A DNA stretch of 64,000 nt from an uncultured Oscillospiraceae bacterium (GTDB lineage: Bacteria > Bacillota > Clostridia > Oscillospirales > Oscillospiraceae): NCBI GenBank assembly GCA_949935795.1, contig CATLFX010000004.1, forward strand, positions 1-64,000, in the 5' to 3' direction. Each line of letters opens with the position of its first letter. The first letter of the stretch is position 1. This document shows positions 1 through 8,758 of the stretch, piece by piece. The translations under genes and the position numbers were made by a program. A model generated the notes under the pieces. That model was given only the letters and a program-made list of their open reading frames with translations. It was not told where the DNA came from and did not search any database.

Positions 1-14
1 GTCTTATAAAGTAT

Positions 15-45
15 AAAAAGGAACTGCTTCGCGCAGCTCCTTTTT
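15..45. terminator. Bidirectional hairpin terminator
   Basis: A stem of the type GGAACTGC/GCAGCTCC with a TTCGC loop is flanked by A5 on the left and T5 on the right, so it can stop transcripts on both strands. It lies 65 bases past the end of the minus-strand chromate transporter gene and probably ends the nadE-chr operon. Confidence 0.75.
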
Positions 46-109
46 ATGAGTTTCCATCACAGCCGTCAGGCTGTGCCGCTTCCTTATTATGGCGCGCCGG
101 GGGCTCCCG

Positions 110-682
110 TCACATCTGGAGGACGACGCCCGCCAGCGCCGCCAATCCGATGAAGCAGATGGGGTGGAGCTTTTTCAGCGGGGTGAACTTCACCAGCACG
201 AAGATGACCACAGTCAAAAGAATGGCGCCCAGCTGGGGATAACAGTAAAAGGGGGCGCTCTCCCAAACCTCGGGCTCGCGGAACAGGGCGATTTTGGCCA
301 CCTGGAGCAGGGCGGCGGTGATGAGGGCCACCGACGCCGCCCGCAGGCCGTAAAACACCGCGTCCACCGCCTTGGACTGGCGGAACTTCTCCAAAAAACC
401 AGCGATGACGAGGATGATGACAATGGAGGGGAAGATGAGCCCCAAGGTGGCCACCACGCCGCCCACCACGCCGGCGGTGTGGAAGCCCACATAAGTGGCC
501 ATATTCACCCCCATGGGGCCGGGGGTGGACTCGGAGATGGCGATCATGTTGGCCAGGTCGCCGGAATTGAACCAGGCGGTGCGCTCCCCCAGGTCGGTGA
601 GGAAGGGGATGGTGGCCAGGCCGCCCCCCACGGAGAACAGTCCCACCCGGCAGAACTCGAAAAACAGTCTCAGGAGCACCAT
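110..682 (-). CDS. Chromate transporter family protein, second half-size subunit
   Basis: This 190-residue membrane protein belongs to the chromate ion transporter (CHR) family. It starts RLFFEFCRVGLFSVGGGLATIPFL, carries the family signature of a glycine-rich first helix, the ESTPGPMGVN loop and several hydrophobic helices. The ATG at 682 is chosen because it overlaps the TAA of the preceding gene (TAATG); the ORF-track start is 33 bases upstream inside that gene. It is one half of the duplicated CHR fold; the neighbouring gene supplies the other half, and such short-chain pairs normally act together as one transporter. Substrate is unproven: in anaerobes the real cargo could be another oxyanion such as sulfate. 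Family assignment is firm, substrate is not. Confidence 0.88.
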   Translation of the reverse strand: MVLLRLFFEFCRVGLFSVGGGLATIPFLTDLGERTAWFNSGDLANMIAISESTPGPMGVNMATYVGFHTAGVVGGVVATLGLIFPSIVIILVIAGFLEKFRQSKAVDAVFYGLRAASVALITAALLQVAKIALFREPEVWESAPFYCYPQLGAILLTVVIFVLVKFTPLKKLHPICFIGLAALAGVVLQM

Positions 683-1272
683 TATTTCAGCCCTCCCTTC
701 GCGGCGCGGACGCACAGCCCCGCCGCACCGGCGGCAATGACCAGGAACACCGGAGAGGTTACCACGCCCAGCACCGTCCCCAGCGCGCCCTGGGGCAGGG
801 AGAAAAAGGCGCCGTATCCGGCCATCACCAGCACCACGGCGTAGATAATGCGGGTGGGCCAGTCGATGACGGCGTTTTTAAACAGCTTGATGACGCTGGA
901 CAGGATCAGGGCCACCACCCCGGCCCGGACGCCGTTGAAGGCGTGGACCACGAACTCCAGGTGCATGAAGTTCTGTAAGAAGGCGGCGATGACCATGATG
1001 ATGACTAAGGAGGGGAACACCAGCCCCAGGGTGGCAACGATTCCTCCGGCAATCCCGGCCTGGCTGCGGCCAACAAAGGTGGCGGTGTTCACGGCGATGA
1101 TGCCGGGGGTGCACTGGCCCACGGCGTAGTAGTCGGCCAGCTCGGTCTCCGTGGCCCACTTCTTGTTTTCCACCAGCTCCCGCTGGAGTATGGGCAGCAT
1201 GGCGTAGCCGCCGCCAAAGGTGCATACCCCAATGCGGGCGAAGGTGAGAAATAAATCGACCAGCAGATTCAT
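682..1272 (-). CDS. Chromate transporter family protein, first half-size subunit
   Basis: This 196-residue CHR-family half transporter shows the signature FARIGVCTFGGGYAMLPIL near the N-terminus, the QCTPGIIAVNTATFVG loop around residue 55, and about five or six hydrophobic segments. Its ATG at 1272 overlaps the nadE stop codon in an ATGA arrangement, and its stop overlaps the next gene start, so nadE and both half-transporters are translationally coupled. The pairing of two about 200-residue proteins replaces the single roughly 400-residue ChrA of Proteobacteria. The link with NAD synthesis is only positional. The cargo (chromate, sulfate or another anion) cannot be read from sequence. Confidence 0.88.
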   Translation of the reverse strand: MNLLVDLFLTFARIGVCTFGGGYAMLPILQRELVENKKWATETELADYYAVGQCTPGIIAVNTATFVGRSQAGIAGGIVATLGLVFPSLVIIMVIAAFLQNFMHLEFVVHAFNGVRAGVVALILSSVIKLFKNAVIDWPTRIIYAVVLVMAGYGAFFSLPQGALGTVLGVVTSPVFLVIAAGAAGLCVRAAKGGLK

Positions 1273-3206
1273 TGAAGTTCCTCCAATTCATCCAGCCACA
1301 ATTTGGCCGCGGCGTCGCTGGGCATTCTCCAATCCCCGCGGGGGGACAGCGCCACCGACCCCACCTTGGGCCCGTCGGGCAGGCAGGAGCGCTTGAACTG
1401 CTGGGAGAAGAACCGGCGGTAGAAGTTTTTCAGCCATTTCAGCAGCGTCTCCTTGTCGTACCGCCCGTCAAAAGCGCGGGTGGCAAGCCGGAGCACTTTA
1501 CGGGGCGGGAAGCCCCAGCGGATGGCGTAGTACAGGTAGAAGTCGTGGAGCTCGTAGGGGCCCACCAGATCCTCGGTCTTTTGGGCGATCTCCCCGTCCT
1601 TGGGAGGCAGCAGCTCGGGGGACACGGGGGTGTCCAGGATGTCCCGGAGGACCCCGCCGATGGTTCCGCCCCGGCGGTCCGCCTCCCAGGCCACCAGGTG
1701 GCGCACCAGCGTCTTGGGAATGGAGGCGTTGACGGCGTACATGGACATGTGGTCCCCGTTGTAGGTGGCCCAGCCCAGGGCCAGTTCGGACAGGTCCCCG
1801 GTGCCAATGACCAGGCCCCCCCGCTGGTTGGCCAGGTCCATAAGCACCTGGGTGCGCTCTCTTGCCTGGGCGTTCTCAAAGGTGACGCTGTGGTCTTCCA
1901 TGGACTGGCCGATGTCGGCGAAGTGCTGCTCCACCGCTCTGCCGATGTTCACCTCCCGGAAGTCCGCGCCCAGCTCCATGGCAAGGAGTTCCGCGTTGGA
2001 GCGGGTGCGGCGCGTAGTGCCGAAGCAGGGCATGGTGACAGCCAAAATCCCTTTACGGTCCCGGCCCAGCATATCGAAGGCTTTGGCGGTGATGAGGATG
2101 GCCAGGGTGGAGTCCAGCCCGCCGCTCAGGCCCACCACGGCGCAGGAGGCGCTGGTGTGTTCCAGCCGCTTTTTGAGGCCCAGGGCGGCGATGGTCATGA
2201 TCTCCTCGCACCGTTCCGCACGGTCCCCGGCGTCCGCCGGGATGAAGGGAGCGGGAGAGACGGGGCGGGTGAGGGGAGTCTCGGCAGACTCCAGAGAGAA
2301 GAAGCCCCGGCCAATGCCCAGACAGTGGGCGTCTTCCATGGGGGTGTGCTCCGGAGGTGTAAAGGTGTTTACCCTGCGGCGGTCATAGATCAAACGGTCC
2401 ACGTCGATCTCCGCCACGGTCAGCCCGGTATCAAAGCGGTTTTCCGCCAGCAGGACCCCGTTTTCCGCCACCATGTCGTGCCCCGCGAACACCAGATCGG
2501 TGGAGGACTCCCCCTCCCCCGCGTCGGCGTAGACATAAGCGCACATGCTCCGCCCGGACTGGCCGGTCACCAGCTGGCGGCGGTAATCCGCCTTGCCCGC
2601 CACCTCGTCGGAGGCGGACAGGTTCAGGATCAGGGTGGCTCCCGCCCGGGCCAGAGCGCCGGAGGGCGGCTCAGCGGCCCACAGATCCTCACAGATTTCG
2701 ACGCCCACCACCAGATTGGGCATGGTCCCGCACTCCAGGATGATGCTGGGGGACATGTGGACGTTCTGGCCGCACAGGTCCACCGTAGTGTCCAGGTCCT
2801 TGCCGGAGGCAAACCAGCGCGCCTCGTAGAATTCCCCATAGTTGGGGATGTGTGTCTTGGGAATGAGCCGGTGAATCTCGCCCTTCTGTATTACCGCGGC
2901 GCAATTATACAGCTTGTTATCCCAACGGTTCCGCACCGGCATCCCCATGGCGGTGAGCAGGTCCAGCTTCCGGGTCTCGTCCAGGATGCGGCCCAGCTCC
3001 CGCTCCGCGCCGTCCAGCAGCTTTTCCTGCAAAAACAGGTCCCCGCAGGTGTACCCGGTGAGGCACAGCTCCGGCAGGGCTAAAACCTTTACACCCTGTG
3101 CCGCCGCCTCTTTCATCAGCGATATGATCTGGTCCGCGTTGTACGCGCAGTCGGCCACGCGGATTTTCGGCGTACCCGCCGCCACTTTTACAAAGCCGTC
3201 TCTCAT
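1269..3206 (-). CDS. nadE: Glutamine-hydrolysing NAD(+) synthase
   Basis: This 645-residue cytosolic enzyme makes NAD from deamido-NAD, ATP and glutamine. The N-terminal nitrilase-type glutaminase domain has a plausible Glu-Lys-Cys triad: E46 (LPELCLTG), K117 (IPKTHIPNYGE) and C172 (GVEICEDLW). The C-terminal synthetase domain carries the P-loop SGGLDSTLA and the ATP/NaAD-binding segment ending in RGDWRMPSDAAAKLW. Length matches the long, two-domain bacterial NadE. The ATG at 3206 follows an AGGGGG ribosome-binding site. It is the first gene of an operon with two chromate-type half transporters, whose start overlaps its stop. Confidence 0.95.
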   Translation of the reverse strand: MRDGFVKVAAGTPKIRVADCAYNADQIISLMKEAAAQGVKVLALPELCLTGYTCGDLFLQEKLLDGAERELGRILDETRKLDLLTAMGMPVRNRWDNKLYNCAAVIQKGEIHRLIPKTHIPNYGEFYEARWFASGKDLDTTVDLCGQNVHMSPSIILECGTMPNLVVGVEICEDLWAAEPPSGALARAGATLILNLSASDEVAGKADYRRQLVTGQSGRSMCAYVYADAGEGESSTDLVFAGHDMVAENGVLLAENRFDTGLTVAEIDVDRLIYDRRRVNTFTPPEHTPMEDAHCLGIGRGFFSLESAETPLTRPVSPAPFIPADAGDRAERCEEIMTIAALGLKKRLEHTSASCAVVGLSGGLDSTLAILITAKAFDMLGRDRKGILAVTMPCFGTTRRTRSNAELLAMELGADFREVNIGRAVEQHFADIGQSMEDHSVTFENAQARERTQVLMDLANQRGGLVIGTGDLSELALGWATYNGDHMSMYAVNASIPKTLVRHLVAWEADRRGGTIGGVLRDILDTPVSPELLPPKDGEIAQKTEDLVGPYELHDFYLYYAIRWGFPPRKVLRLATRAFDGRYDKETLLKWLKNFYRRFFSQQFKRSCLPDGPKVGSVALSPRGDWRMPSDAAAKLWLDELEELQ

Positions 3207-3243
3207 AAACCGGCCCCCTATCCTGAAATGATGAATGCAGAGC

Positions 3244-3275
3244 CTTCCTTTTTTCTTTGAAAAGAAAAAAGGAAG
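3244..3275. repeat. Hairpin repeat family, copy 1
   Basis: A perfect 15-bp inverted repeat (CTTCCTTTTTTCTTT, loop GA, then its complement) is followed by an A-rich GAAAAAAGAAACTTTTGA tail. The same plan, with different but compensating outer bases, recurs at 3388, 36873 and 43999. It lies in the divergent nadE/punA spacer. It may act as a terminator or be a dispersed repeat. Confidence 0.7.
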
Positions 3276-3387
3276 CGAAAAAAGAAACTTTTGAACTTCT
3301 ATCCACGGATATTGCCCGGACAGTTGCCGGGCGCGTTTGGCGCGGTTTATGCTTACCGTCCGTCAGCGGGCCAGAAGTTCTTTTTCG

Positions 3388-3415
3388 GTTCCTTTTTCTT
3401 ACAAGAAAAAGGAAC
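3388..3415 (-). repeat. Hairpin repeat family, copy 2 (inverted)
   Basis: On the minus strand, GTTCCTTTTTCTT, loop GT, then the perfect complement, followed by CGAAAAAGAACTTCTGGC and CCGCTGACGG. The tail matches the copies after dctP and after the second GH31 gene. Together with copy 1 it fills most of the 378-base nadE/punA spacer; no credible gene is seen there. Confidence 0.7.
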
Positions 3416-3514
3416 AATGAGGAATAGCGGTATTTTACCCCAATTCCTCCAAAAATGCAACGGGAGCCGCTTACAAAAGCTGTGGGCTTTTTCGCGGAAT
3501 TTATATCCTGTTCA

Positions 3515-3543
3515 TTGATTTCTGCCGGGAAATGGTGTAAACT
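3515..3543 (+). promoter_or_regulatory. Sigma-A-type promoter of the punA operon
   Basis: TTGATT, a 17-base spacer and TAAACT lie about 42 bases before the purine nucleoside phosphorylase start. A GGGAGG ribosome-binding site follows at the expected place. Confidence 0.65.
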
Positions 3544-3584
3544 AAATCAGTTCAACCAAAATTCTACTATGGGAGGCTGTAACC

Positions 3585-4409
3585 ATGGCGTACACATTCG
3601 CACAGTATCAGGAGAGCGCTGATTACATCAAGGAAAAAATCGGAGGATTTATCCCCAAAGTTGCCATGGTGCTGGGCTCTGGCCTGGGCTTCCTGGGCGA
3701 CGTGGTGGAAAATCCCACCGCCATTCCCTATGGCGAAATCCCCCATTTCAAAGCGTCCACCGCCCCCGGCCACAAGGGACAGCTGGTGTTCGGACAGCTG
3801 GCGGGCAAAAACGTGGCCGTCATGCAGGGCCGGATGCACCACTACGAGGGCTACGGCTATGATGACGTGTCTTACGCCGTGCGGGTGCTGCGGCTGCTGG
3901 GCTGCGACACCCTCATCGTCACCAACGCCGCCGGGTGCGTGCGCACCGACTGGCAGGCGGGAGACCTGATGCTCATCACCGACCACATCAAGATGTTCTC
4001 CGAGTCCCCCCTGCGGGGGGAGAACATCCCCGAGTTCGGCGTCCGCTTCCCCGACGCCTCCCACCTGTACACCCCCCGGTTGCAAAAAATTGCCCGGGAC
4101 ACCGCCGCGGACATGTTCATCACCCTGCGGGAGGGGGTCTACTTCTACTGCTACGGCCCCCAGTACGAGACCCCCGCTGAGGTCCGGGCGGCCCGGATTT
4201 TGGGCGGCGACGCGGTGGGCATGTCCACCGCCCCCGAGGTCATCGTGGCGGGCCACTGCGGCATGGAGGTTTTGGGCTTCACCCTGCTGTCCAACATGGC
4301 GGCTGGCATCCTGGACCAGCCCCTCAGCGAAAAAGAGGTGCTGGACGCCGCCGAGGCCGCCAAGGATAAATTCTCCCGGCTGGTGCTGGGCTGCCTGAGA
4401 AAACTGTAA
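3585..4409 (+). CDS. punA: Purine nucleoside phosphorylase (trimeric, PNP-I type)
   Basis: This 274-residue enzyme phosphorolyses purine nucleosides (inosine, guanosine) to the free base and ribose-1-phosphate. It shows the phosphate-binding GSGLGF loop near residue 30, the PHF and TAPGHKG segment, the QGRMHHYEGY motif, and the late TNAAG and STAPEVIVA segments typical of trimeric PNPs. The ATG at 3585 is preceded by GGGAGG. The next gene, 22 bases downstream, is an MTA/SAH-type deaminase, so the pair may run adenosine-type nucleosides through a deaminated intermediate (inosine or methylthioinosine) to hypoxanthine. Base specificity is not readable with certainty. Confidence 0.93.
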   Translation: MAYTFAQYQESADYIKEKIGGFIPKVAMVLGSGLGFLGDVVENPTAIPYGEIPHFKASTAPGHKGQLVFGQLAGKNVAVMQGRMHHYEGYGYDDVSYAVRVLRLLGCDTLIVTNAAGCVRTDWQAGDLMLITDHIKMFSESPLRGENIPEFGVRFPDASHLYTPRLQKIARDTAADMFITLREGVYFYCYGPQYETPAEVRAARILGGDAVGMSTAPEVIVAGHCGMEVLGFTLLSNMAAGILDQPLSEKEVLDAAEAAKDKFSRLVLGCLRKL

Positions 4410-4431
4410 TTTATCAATAGGAGGGGTTTGC

Positions 4432-5736
4432 ATGACCACCCTGTTTACCAACGTCACCGCCCTGCTGATGGACGAGGCGTTCACCACCCTGCGCTATGGC
4501 TACGTGGCGGTGGATGGGGCCAATATCTCCTACGTGGGCCCCAACCGGCCCCAGGGAGATTTTGACCAGACCATCGACTGCACCGGCAGGGTGATGATGC
4601 CCGGCTTTGTCAACGCCCACACCCATGTCCCCATGACCCTTATGCGGGGGTATGGCGGGGGCTGTGACCTCCAGACCTGGCTCAACGACTTCATCTTCCC
4701 CGCCGAGGCCAAGTGGGATGACCGCTCCCTGGCTGCCGCCGCGGGGCTGGGGCTGGCGGAGATGATCGCCTCCGGCGTCACCTGCATCGCCGACATGTAC
4801 ATGCGCACTGGCGTCATCGCCAAGCAGGTGCTGGACGCGGGCATCTCCGCCAACCTGTGCGTGGGCGGGGTGTACTTCGGCGACCCGGCGGACTTCTCTC
4901 CGGAAACCTGCGGGGACTGCGCCAACCAGAAGGCCCTGACCGAGGAGTGGCACATGGCCGGGGACGGCCAGATTCTGGCCGACGCCTCCATCCACGGCGA
5001 ATACACCTCCAGCGCCCCGCTCTGGCAGTGGATGGCGGACTATGCCCGCGCCCACGGCCTGGGTATGCACGTCCACGTCTCCGAAACCGTCAAGGAGCAC
5101 GAGGACTGCAAGGGCCGGCACAGCGGCCTGACCCCCATCCAGACCCTGGACCAGTACGGCGTGTGGGACACCCGGGCCATCGCCGCCCACTGTGTGCACA
5201 CCATCCCCGAGGACTGGGCTATTATGAAGCAGAAGGGTGTGTCCTGCGTCCACAACCCCTATTCCAACCTGAAGCTGGGCTCCGGCGTGGCCCCCATTCC
5301 CGCCATGTGGAAGGCCGGGGTCAACGTGGCCCTGGGCACCGACGGCGTCAGTTCCCACAACAGTGTGGACCTGTTCGCCGACATGAAGCTGGCCGCCATC
5401 CTCCACAACGGCGTGTCCCGGGACCCCATGGCCGTCACCGCCCGCCAGGCGCTGGAGATGGCCACCGTCAACGGCGCCAAGGCCCTGGGCCGGAACACCG
5501 GACGCATCGAGGCGGGCCGGATCGCCGACCTCATCCTGGTGGATTTTGACGCGCCCAACCTGATTCCCTGCCACGACCCGGCGGAAAACCTGGTGTTCTC
5601 CGCCCACGGCTGCGACGTGTGCATGAATATGGCGCGGGGCAGGGTCATATACCAGAACGGGGAGTTCAAGACGCTGGACCTGGACCGCATCAAGGCGGAG
5701 GTCAAGCAGTACGCCCTGCCCTTGATTTTTAAGTGA
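4432..5736 (+). CDS. mtaD: Amidohydrolase, MTA/SAH deaminase family
   Basis: This 434-residue metal-dependent hydrolase has the full amidohydrolase metal site: GFVNAHTHVPM (HxH) near residue 60, HVHVSET near 210, AHCVH near 245 and GTDGVSSHNSVDL near 305. The sequence closely fits the family that deaminates 5'-methylthioadenosine, S-adenosylhomocysteine and adenosine at the adenine ring. The start has an AGGAGGG site. It follows punA with a 22-base gap and precedes a flippase gene by 18 bases. The neighbouring PNP could phosphorolyse the deaminated product. Other adenine-like or guanine-like substrates remain possible. Confidence 0.88.
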   Translation: MTTLFTNVTALLMDEAFTTLRYGYVAVDGANISYVGPNRPQGDFDQTIDCTGRVMMPGFVNAHTHVPMTLMRGYGGGCDLQTWLNDFIFPAEAKWDDRSLAAAAGLGLAEMIASGVTCIADMYMRTGVIAKQVLDAGISANLCVGGVYFGDPADFSPETCGDCANQKALTEEWHMAGDGQILADASIHGEYTSSAPLWQWMADYARAHGLGMHVHVSETVKEHEDCKGRHSGLTPIQTLDQYGVWDTRAIAAHCVHTIPEDWAIMKQKGVSCVHNPYSNLKLGSGVAPIPAMWKAGVNVALGTDGVSSHNSVDLFADMKLAAILHNGVSRDPMAVTARQALEMATVNGAKALGRNTGRIEAGRIADLILVDFDAPNLIPCHDPAENLVFSAHGCDVCMNMARGRVIYQNGEFKTLDLDRIKAEVKQYALPLIFK

Positions 5737-5754
5737 TGGGAAAGGTCTGAGGAA

Positions 5755-7449
5755 ATGTCTGCTTCCACTCCCAAAAAGAACTCGTTTTTCGGCGGCGCCG
5801 GGATACTGACGGCGGGTATCATCATCGTCAAGCTCATCGGGGCGCTCTACAAGATCCCCCTGGGCAACATCTTAACCGACGCCGCCTTCTCCGACTTCAA
5901 CACCGCCTACAACATCTATTCCCTGCTTATTATCATCTCCACCGGCGGCCTGCCGGTGGCCCTGTCCAAGATGGTGTCCGAGGCCAACGCCGTGGGCCGG
6001 GGGAACCAGGTGAAAAAGGTGTTCAACCTGGCTCTGGCCGCGTTCTGTGTGCTGGGCACCATCAGTTTCTGCATCATGGCCTTCTTCCCCCAGCAGCTGG
6101 CGGACGCCATGCGGGACAGCCAGGCCGCCTACAGCATTCTGGCCCTGGCCCCGGCGGTGTTTTTCATCTGCCCCATGTCGGCCATGCGGGGCTATTTCCA
6201 GGGCCACGCCCTCATGACCCCCACCGCCGTATCCCAGATCATCGAGGCGCTGTGCAAGCTGGTGGTGGGCCTGGCCCTGGCCTCCATGTTTCAGAAAACC
6301 ATGGAGGACGAGGCCATGGCCGCCGCCGGAGCCATTCTGGGCGTGTCGGTGGGCTGTCTGCTGGGCGCGGTGTATATGTATTTCTGCTACCGCGGGCACA
6401 CCCGGTCCCTGCTCAAGAGCAATGACGAGCCGGAGGACTCCAGGACCATCCTGTCCACTCTGGCCAAGCTGGCCATCCCCATCACGCTGAGCTCCTCCGT
6501 CATCGCCCTGACCAACATCCTGGACTCCCGCATTCTGCTGGGTCAGCTCCAGGACGCCCTGGGCATGACCGAAGAGCTGGCTCGAGAGACCAAGGGCGTG
6601 TACGACAAGGCCATGACCCTCTACAACCTGCCCGCCTCCTTCATGGTGCCGTTGACCGCCAGCGTCATCCCCCACGTGTCCGCCGCCTTGAAGGTGAAGC
6701 GCCGCCGTCAGGCCGCCCAGATCAGCGAGACCGCCCTGCGGACCACCGCGCTCCTGGCCATCCCCGCCGGAGTGGGCCTGTTTGTGCTGGGCGAGCCCAT
6801 CATGCGCCTGCTGTATTCCTCCACCGACGTGGAGCTGGGCGGGTGGATGCTGTCTGTGCTGGGAGTGGCCTCCATCGCGGTGTGCTTTATGCTGGTGTGC
6901 AACTCCGTTTTGCAGGCGTACCGGATGGTCACCCTGCCCATGGTCACCACGCTGGCGGGCAGTATTCTCAAGCTGATCGTGGCCTATTTCCTCATCGGCA
7001 GCAAGGATATCGGCATCAGGGGCGGGGCCATCAGCACCGTGGTCTGCTTCTGGCTCATCGCCCTGCTGGACCTGTTCATTATCAAGCGCACCCTGCCCCG
7101 GTCGCTGAGCCTGCGGCGGGTATTCCTCAAACCCGCGGCGGCGGCCGCCGCCATGGGCCTGTCCGCCTGGGCCTTCCATGGGCTGGCCTGTAAGGCTATG
7201 CTGGCGCTGGGCGTGAAGCTGAAACTGGGGCTGTTTGTGCTTCTGGATGAGCTGGGTGAACCCGTCCTGGACGAGCTGGGCGCGGCCGCCCTCAGCCGTA
7301 TGGGTGTGGCCCTGTCCGTACTGATCCCCATCGGCATCGCGGTCATCGTGTACTTTGCCCTCATTCTTGTGACCAAGGCCATCTCCAAGGAGGATCTGGC
7401 CCTGCTGCCCAAGGGAGACAAAATTGCCCGGATTCTGCGGGTTGAGTGA
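5755..7449 (+). CDS. SpoVB/MurJ-like lipid-linked oligosaccharide flippase (YabM position)
   Basis: This 564-residue protein of the MATE/MOP superfamily has about 14 hydrophobic segments and the N-terminal pattern GILTAGIIIVKLIGALYKIPL typical of the PST/SpoVB branch. Such proteins flip undecaprenyl-linked precursors across the membrane; SpoVB is needed for the spore cortex. A long insertion between the last helices (KLKLGLFVLLDELGEPVL) is unusual and charged. The next genes are mazG, hup and rqcP, the same order as yabM-yabN-yabO of Bacillus subtilis, so this is the positional counterpart of YabM. Exact substrate is unknown. Confidence 0.85.
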   Translation: MSASTPKKNSFFGGAGILTAGIIIVKLIGALYKIPLGNILTDAAFSDFNTAYNIYSLLIIISTGGLPVALSKMVSEANAVGRGNQVKKVFNLALAAFCVLGTISFCIMAFFPQQLADAMRDSQAAYSILALAPAVFFICPMSAMRGYFQGHALMTPTAVSQIIEALCKLVVGLALASMFQKTMEDEAMAAAGAILGVSVGCLLGAVYMYFCYRGHTRSLLKSNDEPEDSRTILSTLAKLAIPITLSSSVIALTNILDSRILLGQLQDALGMTEELARETKGVYDKAMTLYNLPASFMVPLTASVIPHVSAALKVKRRRQAAQISETALRTTALLAIPAGVGLFVLGEPIMRLLYSSTDVELGGWMLSVLGVASIAVCFMLVCNSVLQAYRMVTLPMVTTLAGSILKLIVAYFLIGSKDIGIRGGAISTVVCFWLIALLDLFIIKRTLPRSLSLRRVFLKPAAAAAAMGLSAWAFHGLACKAMLALGVKLKLGLFVLLDELGEPVLDELGAAALSRMGVALSVLIPIGIAVIVYFALILVTKAISKEDLALLPKGDKIARILRVE

Positions 7450-7518
7450 ATTTAAAAAGAAAAAAATTTGCGAAAACCCTATACACAGGAAAAAAACCCT
7501 TGCAATTCAGGTGATACT

Positions 7519-8316
7519 ATGGTAAATTGGTCCAAGAAAAAATCTTATACCTGCCAGGACCTGATGGAAATCGTCCGGGTCCTGCGCCATCCGGGTGGCT
7601 GCCCCTGGGATCAGGAGCAGACTCATCAGTCCATCCGGCGCAACTTTCTCGAGGAAGTATACGAGGCGGCGGAGGCCATCGACAACGGCGATACGGACGG
7701 CTTGAAGGAGGAGCTGGGGGATGTGCTCCTCCAGGTGTTCTTCCACACCTCCATTGAGGAGGACGCGGGCCGGTTCAATTTGGACGATGTGGCGGACGGG
7801 GTGTGCAAGAAGCTCATCTACCGCCACCCCCACGTCTTTGGCGAAGTAAACGTTCGCTCAACGGAGGAGGTCCTCTCCAACTGGGAGGAGCTGAAGAAAA
7901 AGGAGAAGCACCAGGACACCCAGGCCGACGCGGTGGACGCCGTGGCCCGCACCCTGCCCGCCCTGTGGCGGGCGGAGAAGATGAAGAAGAAGGCGGCGAA
8001 GGCCGGTTTCGACTGGCGGGATGTGGGCGCCGCGCTGGACAAGCTGTCCGAGGAGCTGGATGAGCTGAAAGCGGCGGCTTTAAACGGGGAAGGAAACCCG
8101 GAAGAGGAGCTGGGCGACGTGCTGTTCGCCGCCGTCTGTGTAGCCCGGTTCGTGGATGCCGACCCCGAGGCGGCCCTTCACGCCGCCTGTGACAAGTTCT
8201 CCGCCCGGTTCCGCAAGACGGAGGAGCTGGCGGGCGCTTCCGGCAAAAAGATGGACGAGCTTTCCGAGCCGGAGCTGACCGCCCTGTGGAGAGAGGCCAA
8301 AAAGCGGTTGGGATGA
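7519..8316 (+). CDS. mazG: Nucleoside triphosphate pyrophosphohydrolase MazG
   Basis: This 265-residue house-cleaning enzyme hydrolyses NTPs and dNTPs to monophosphate and pyrophosphate. Two MazG domains are visible: the first with EEVYEAAEAI and EELGDVLLQV, the second with SEELDELKAA and EELGDVLFAAV, each giving the EExxE...ExxD magnesium site. The ATG at 7519 has AGGTGA five bases upstream; the ORF track extends to a TTG at 7468 through an AT-rich stretch without a good ribosome site, so I use the shorter form. It lies between the flippase and HU genes, the usual Firmicute neighbourhood. Confidence 0.92.
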   Translation: MVNWSKKKSYTCQDLMEIVRVLRHPGGCPWDQEQTHQSIRRNFLEEVYEAAEAIDNGDTDGLKEELGDVLLQVFFHTSIEEDAGRFNLDDVADGVCKKLIYRHPHVFGEVNVRSTEEVLSNWEELKKKEKHQDTQADAVDAVARTLPALWRAEKMKKKAAKAGFDWRDVGAALDKLSEELDELKAAALNGEGNPEEELGDVLFAAVCVARFVDADPEAALHAACDKFSARFRKTEELAGASGKKMDELSEPELTALWREAKKRLG

Positions 8317-8425
8317 CACTTACAGCGCCGCGCCGCGCTTTAAGTATATACGCGGCGATGCCGCAAGGGAAGACCTGGCCTTTGGGCCCCGCCTGACCAT
8401 ATAAATTTTAGGAGGAAGAGAAATA

Positions 8426-8701
8426 ATGAACAAAACCGAACTGATCGCCGCTGTGGCGGAGAAGACCGGGCTGTCCAAGAAGGACAGCGACGCCGCCGTG
8501 GCCGCCGTGGTGGACGCCATCACCGAGTCCCTGGTTCAGGGGGAGAAGGTGCAGCTGGTGGGCTTCGGCTCCTTCGAGGTGAAGAGCCGCTCCGCCCGTA
8601 TGGGCCGCAACCCCCACACCAAGGAGCAGATCGAGATTCCCGCCTCCAAGGTGCCCGTGTTCAAGGCGGGCAAGGCCCTGAAAGACACGGTAGCCGGCTG
8701 A
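8426..8701 (+). CDS. hup: HU-family DNA-binding protein
   Basis: This 91-residue histone-like protein has the complete HU fold: [19 protein letters not shown] at the start, [10 protein letters not shown] in the middle, [14 protein letters not shown] in the DNA-binding arm, and the C-terminal FKAGKALKD. It bends and compacts the nucleoid. A strong AGGAGGAAG ribosome site precedes it. The gene sits between mazG and rqcP; this hup insertion into the yab cluster is not the B. subtilis order but fits other clostridial genomes as far as I recall. A symmetric hairpin follows before rqcP. Confidence 0.96.
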   Translation: MNKTELIAAVAEKTGLSKKDSDAAVAAVVDAITESLVQGEKVQLVGFGSFEVKSRSARMGRNPHTKEQIEIPASKVPVFKAGKALKDTVAG

Positions 8702-8710
8702 TGAACGCGG

Positions 8711-8739
8711 TATTCCCACCTCCTCCGGGGGTGGGAATA
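8711..8739 (+). promoter_or_regulatory. Hairpin between hup and rqcP
   Basis: The arms ATTCCCACC and GGTGGGAAT flank a short GC-rich loop directly after the hup stop. There is no T-run, so it is better read as an mRNA processing or stabilising stem that separates abundant HU message from rqcP than as a terminator. Confidence 0.45.
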
Positions 8740-8758
8740 TCTATTGCGGAGGGCAATC

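Noticed and set aside
1272-3083. 603-residue plus-strand ORF opposite nadE
   Set aside because: It is a shadow of nadE in a GC-rich genome: His/Gly/Gln-rich, no family motif, and nadE on the other strand is fully convincing. The same applies to the long opposite-strand ORFs at 4414, 5872, 11707, 16k, 19168, 21323, 39087, 41782, 45283 and 55914.
3291-3518. 75-residue ORF in the nadE/punA spacer
   Set aside because: It runs over a hairpin repeat and ends inside the punA promoter; no start signal.
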